Shown one piece after another: positions 59,601-64,000 of a DNA stretch of 64,000 nt. Every line of letters starts with the position of its first letter. Position 1 is the first letter of the stretch. The translations under genes and the position numbers were made by a program. Source of the DNA: Stercorarius parasiticus (taxonomy: Eukaryota > Chordata > Aves > Charadriiformes > Stercorariidae); contig VWZL01000583.1 of NCBI GenBank assembly GCA_013396915.1, forward strand, positions 310,001 through 374,000, read 5' to 3'. Under the pieces are notes generated by a model that was not told the origin of the DNA, searched no databases, and was given only the letters and a program-made list of their open reading frames with translations.

Positions 59601-62600
59601 GATCTGGTTTTGCAAAGGGTCCGGAAAGCGCTCAAATCTCACAGGCTGCACATTCCTCAAGTACGGAGTGGATTACAGTGGGAGCTGAGCTGACACATTG
59701 GCCTCTCCTGTCAGACCCCCTGCGGCCTGGAGGACGTGGATGGCACGACTCGGGTGGGATGAAGAAGCCACATGGCTAGTGCCATACCTGCTGTCAGACA
59801 GTGTGCTGAGCAACAGCATTCCCCTGCTTTGTTATTTGCTATGCTGAAGTTTACTAATGTAAAAACAGAATCCAGACCTTACACAAGGCTTCCCCATGTA
59901 CTGCCTCCTTTTAGAGTTACACATTTATCATAAATTTATTCCAAAGATTTTATCTTAGAATAAAGCTACACGTTTTTAGTACTATCCCAATGACCTTCTG
60001 CGATGGTCTTTTTTTGCAGGTGTTTGCAGAGGTCCATAATTGCAGCAAATAAATAAATGTCATATGTAGATTCCAAAACTGCATGGCAAATGACTGTATT
60101 TCATTACTATATTGCAAACCACGGTTTCCACTAATTGTAGAAAACTGGGAGCAAAGAGCTTTTAATTAAAAATTATAAACTATTACTAAGAAAAATAATT
60201 TCAGTTTTTGTGAAATCTGTTGACCCATATCTGCTTTGTGACTGCATTTTCTAGCTAGTGTTACAAAAAGAAAGATCTTTCAGCATTACTTTCATAAAGC
60301 AATAGAACTTTCTTTGGAAGACTGACATGATGAGCGTTTCCTTTCTGATAGTATTTGGTGTAGTCCATTAAATCTAAGTCATTAGCTACTAAACTGAAAC
60401 TGCCTTTTTAACACCTCTCATAGCCATCTGCTATGCTCTGTTTTCATTTGGTGCCATGTGTGTATTAATGAAATCATTGCATCGAATTATATCTTTTATT
60501 CATAAAATCATCTAGGTCATCTGCTTCCACCTACACTTTCTCTCTCATTAAAATGAGCATTTGTGTGTACATTCTCCCCCTGCTGCATGAGTACAATCCT
60601 AGCTGCGGTCAGCTGCTATGTGCATCTTAATGAGAAACCCCTCTCTGTGTTTTTTTCTTAAATAAAATTCCTTCAAAGGACAACTCTGGTGTTTCACCCC
60701 ACAGAAAGTGCATTTTTCCTACAGTTTGAAAAGTAGAGACTTCTCAAAAGGTTCGAGATCTGGATGTACTAATGACCTCAGTCCTTCACAAGCGAAAGCA
60801 ACATTTCAAGAACACTGTCATTTTGCTGCCAAGAAATAGGTAGCGCACCCTTCACATCTGGGCAACAGTGTTTGTGTCAAAACTGCCTATAGCAGGGCAA
60901 GCACTCGTGCTCCTTCTTGTGAGGATGGAATACAACCTGCATGTATACACTTCACACTTGAGAATAGCAAGGTGTCAACTGCACAGAATTCAGGGCTTTC
61001 TGTAATTCCCTGAGTATAATTTCTGTAAATACAGACAAAGTAGCTATCATAATGATCATATTTAAGACTCTGTTATGCTTCAGGAGTTCATATCTACCAC
61101 TGAAGATTGCTATTCACGGGGGTCTTGTCAGCTGTCCACAAGGACCTTCTCATGAACAAGCCAACAGCCCAAATCAGTTTCATTGGAAATAATTTGGATG
61201 TATATACTGAATCACAATTGCATATACTTCTGACATATATACAGCTCCCAGTGTGGCAGGGTCTGCACTTCTTGCAAACTCCTGAAAGTAAACTGCAGTT
61301 TTTTTGTGGACAGGCTGCAGCTAGAAGCAGGAAAACTTCACTGAATCATATCCTTATGAATTGACAAGCTCAGGAAAGAAGGACGAAAGTAGCGAAATAT
61401 TCCAGGAGCCAGATCATCTGCTGCCAGTCTCCTGATTTTCCCTTCTCACTTTCATCAGTCTCAAAAGAGCACTCCACATTCTGCTGAAGGATCTATTAAT
61501 GCAACTTCATTAACTATGGTGCCTTAAGTGTAAATTTGTTAGCAAATCTCATGTGGATTCCCATTACAGTCTACTTTAAGATTCCATACTTACTAAAGAA
61601 AGAGCCTTTCAAAAATACCTTGCACACAGAAGAGTATAAAGGACTCCATATAATCAGATTTAGCACGCATTGTAAAGACGCAAAGAAATACACACATACT
61701 AACATAACAATAAATTCAATACGGGAATGAGAATGATCTTTCACTGATGAAAAATAGATTTTTTTTTTTCCTAGAGTCTATTCTTTCAGAGATGCAAATT
61801 CCAAAAGATACACAGCCCTATATAACAGATTAGTGCATTATGGTAAAATACCAGCCAATTATGCAGCCACTATGCCAGAAACAATACAGAATATTGGCAG
61901 GACTCAGTTTGGCAAATCTTATTTTCCTCTTTTCCTTACAAATAAAAAGGAGTTATGAATTGTAATTGGAAGAAGCTTAAGTAAATTTAATTATATTTAT
62001 AAATTAAAAAAACTTAAAAATGAATATATTTTTAATTTATATCTTAGTATCTCCATCCCAAGGTAGACAATTTTCATGGTACTAATGGCAATTCCTACTG
62101 ACTTTATAGGACCCAGAATTCAAAAACCCTTAAGATCTTACTTACACCAGAACACTTTTAAATCTCTAATGGCAGAATACAAATAACGAGAAAGTTAGTC
62201 AGCACTTCAGAGTACCTGAAACAGTGGAAAATACGATTAAATAATAAGAAAACAGTCCTTTATATCCTCTATACTGGAACTCTAAGCAGCATTTTGATGC
62301 TTCTTGTATTCCGCAGGAAAAAAAAAATTTATGAGAAATCGTACTTCAGTATTTCAGTATGAATGCATTACATCAAGCATTTTTTTCAGACCTACTGCTT
62401 TGCTTTGCCTTGACTACATTTGTCTTCATTCAAATGCTGAAACTCTGTACTCACAGCTGCTTTCAGCTCAGTGACGTCATTTACGGCAGAGTTGTTTTCC
62501 TTTGTTTCGGTCGTTCCATCACCATATGTCTTCAGTATTTCTGGTGCCCCCCACTCTCGTCCTCTCCTTCCCCATCTCACCAGTCTCAGAAGGGAATTCA

Positions 62601-64000
62601 CATTACACTGAAACATCCCTTCGGAGGCCAGGCTGAAACAATCCCTTGAAATAACTAGGGCAATCAAATGATTGATTTGAATGTAAACTATGTCAGTGAG
62701 CAGGAGCGAAAAGCAGGAGCTCAGTAAGAAATGCGGAGAAAAAAGAAATCCTTCTGTCATCCAAAGATTCTATAGCTACAACAAAAATGTGTGAAATATA
62801 TTTGATATTAAGTCCATTACAGATATATAAGGTATAAATGCGTACACATACCTACTTGAGTGTGTGCAAATGCATGTATTTATGCACGTGTTTTAAAATT
62901 TGTGTCTATTTGCATGACAGACTGTAAAAAGAAATACGAAATAATATAGGAGCTCCTGTTCTCTAGGAATCCTCTTCTGTAAGATTATTGAAATGATTTA
63001 AATGGCCTGTGTGGGAAGAATATATTTGAATTCCACGTGATTTTAGACTTTGCCCTGGGTAAAGCCCTAGGTAAAAGCTATTGAGTTATCTTCTCAGTAA
63101 CATTAGTATGTATAGATCAAAAATACACATACAGGCATGGGTTTGAGCGAAGAATCTGACTTATTTTGTAGAGTTCATGGAATATTGAAAAAAAATCTTC
63201 AAGTGAATTTAAGTTTTATAAACATTCAAGAGTGTCATTTTTTTAGTCTAGAACCTTTAGTCTAGTCTAGAGATCTACACACTTTCAACGGAAAGTACCA
63301 ATTCATAGATCCAGAATAGTTTCCCAGACCCATCCCAATCATGCACATCTGGAGTTTCACAGGTGGTGATTAAAACTGGCATTTTTGTGAGTTCCACAAC
63401 TGTTATTAATAAACAGCATCTGCTCAGTGCTGTGGAGCATGCTTTGTTTTCAGAACACCATTTGTTAATCTTCCCAAACAAAAAGTTTTCCAGGATGAGC
63501 ATTTAATTAAATTTTTGTAATGTTTCTGCTCTCCAAAATGGAGCAAAATCAGATTTAGAATATCAAAATGTTCTGTGAATCAAAAGCCTTGAGTTTTATA
63601 AAGTTGTGATTATGGTACTCAATTTCTTTTATCCCACAGAAAATTGAAGTTGTTACCTATAGATTTTGCAAAAATTTTCAAGTTCTGTAATATTCAATCT
63701 ATTACTGTTTTTTTCCAGAATCTATTAGAGATGTTATATTTTTGACTATGCTGGAGGAAAGAATTTGTGACACAGCAAGAGAAAAAGATAAATTCAATCA
63801 TTCATAAAACATTGTGGAACACATAGAGTTGCGCATGGTTTATTTCTGCGCTTTTAAGAAAAAGACAAATCAGCATTATGCATAAAGTTGCTATGGTACT
63901 GGAAGTTACAGTTTATTTTTCTAGATAACAGTGAAACCCACGTAATTTCTCACATAGGTCACAGTTGCTCAAGGGCTGCATTGATTTACACACATCCTAT
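56700..64000. other. Upstream flank of GJD2, no gene recognised
   Basis: Composition drops to AT-rich immediately after the CpG island. ORFs up to 141 codons (59,023-59,448) show no recognisable family. Minor structure: T17 at 57,850; a 12-bp inverted repeat at 61,999-62,010 with 62,029-62,040; and a tagtctag duplication at about 63,244-63,270. No actin coding sequence is present, so ACTC1, the mammalian neighbour on this side, must lie beyond the window if synteny holds. Confidence 0.55.
57850..57866 (+). repeat. T17 homopolymer
   Basis: Seventeen consecutive T, followed by AGAGG. It could be the remnant poly(A) tail of a retrotransposed sequence on the minus strand, but no recognisable source sequence adjoins it. 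Confidence 0.9.

Noticed and set aside
60485..60540. Possible CR1 scrap (aaaatcatctaggtcatctg)
   Set aside because: Too short and without the terminal ATTCTATG units or the body consensus.
56760..64000. ACTC1 (cardiac actin), expected neighbour by mammalian synteny
   Set aside because: No frame contains actin sequence; it would lie beyond the right edge.

Overview
The window looks like a low-GC, mostly non-coding stretch of a bird nuclear chromosome. The clearest evidence is the large exon of the gap-junction gene GJD2 (connexin 36) on the minus strand at 54,649-55,492. Its short, bird/fish-like central loop, CR1-like retrotransposon debris, and a 714-base N gap in a CpG-rich promoter also fit a bird genome, where such gaps are common. 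There are no operons, prokaryotic genes, CRISPR arrays or recognisable viral genes. Most short ORFs here are what AT-rich DNA gives by chance.

Layout. 1-43,700: intergenic DNA on the 3' side of GJD2 in which I recognise no gene. It holds microsatellites, small inverted repeats, a 22-bp minisatellite beside a CR1-like tail (29.5 kb) and one other CR1-like remnant. About 43,800-45,000: a GC/TG-rich island unlike its surroundings, with internal repeats, probably an old LTR-type or other interspersed repeat. 45,850-49,150: signals on the plus strand that together resemble a small multi-exon gene: a TATA box, a phase-compatible internal exon with strong splice sites, a terminal coding exon of 63 codons, and an AATAAA. 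I do not recognise the protein; this is the best candidate for something undescribed. 49,150-53,670: intergenic, with an (AC)13 microsatellite. 53,680-55,785: GJD2 3' UTR, exon 2 and part of intron 1, read leftwards. 55,500-56,690: CpG island/promoter of GJD2, largely lost in the N gap, which very probably contains exon 1. 56,700-64,000: sequence upstream of GJD2 with no recognisable gene. The neighbour ACTC1, known from mammalian synteny, is not in the window.

Functionally, the only secure gene product is the neuronal and beta-cell electrical-synapse connexin. Its transcript strand carries a strong G-quadruplex motif in the 3' UTR, and a degenerate REST/NRSF-like site lies at the upstream edge of the island. 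The surrounding non-coding DNA may hold its distal regulatory elements, but this cannot be shown from sequence alone.
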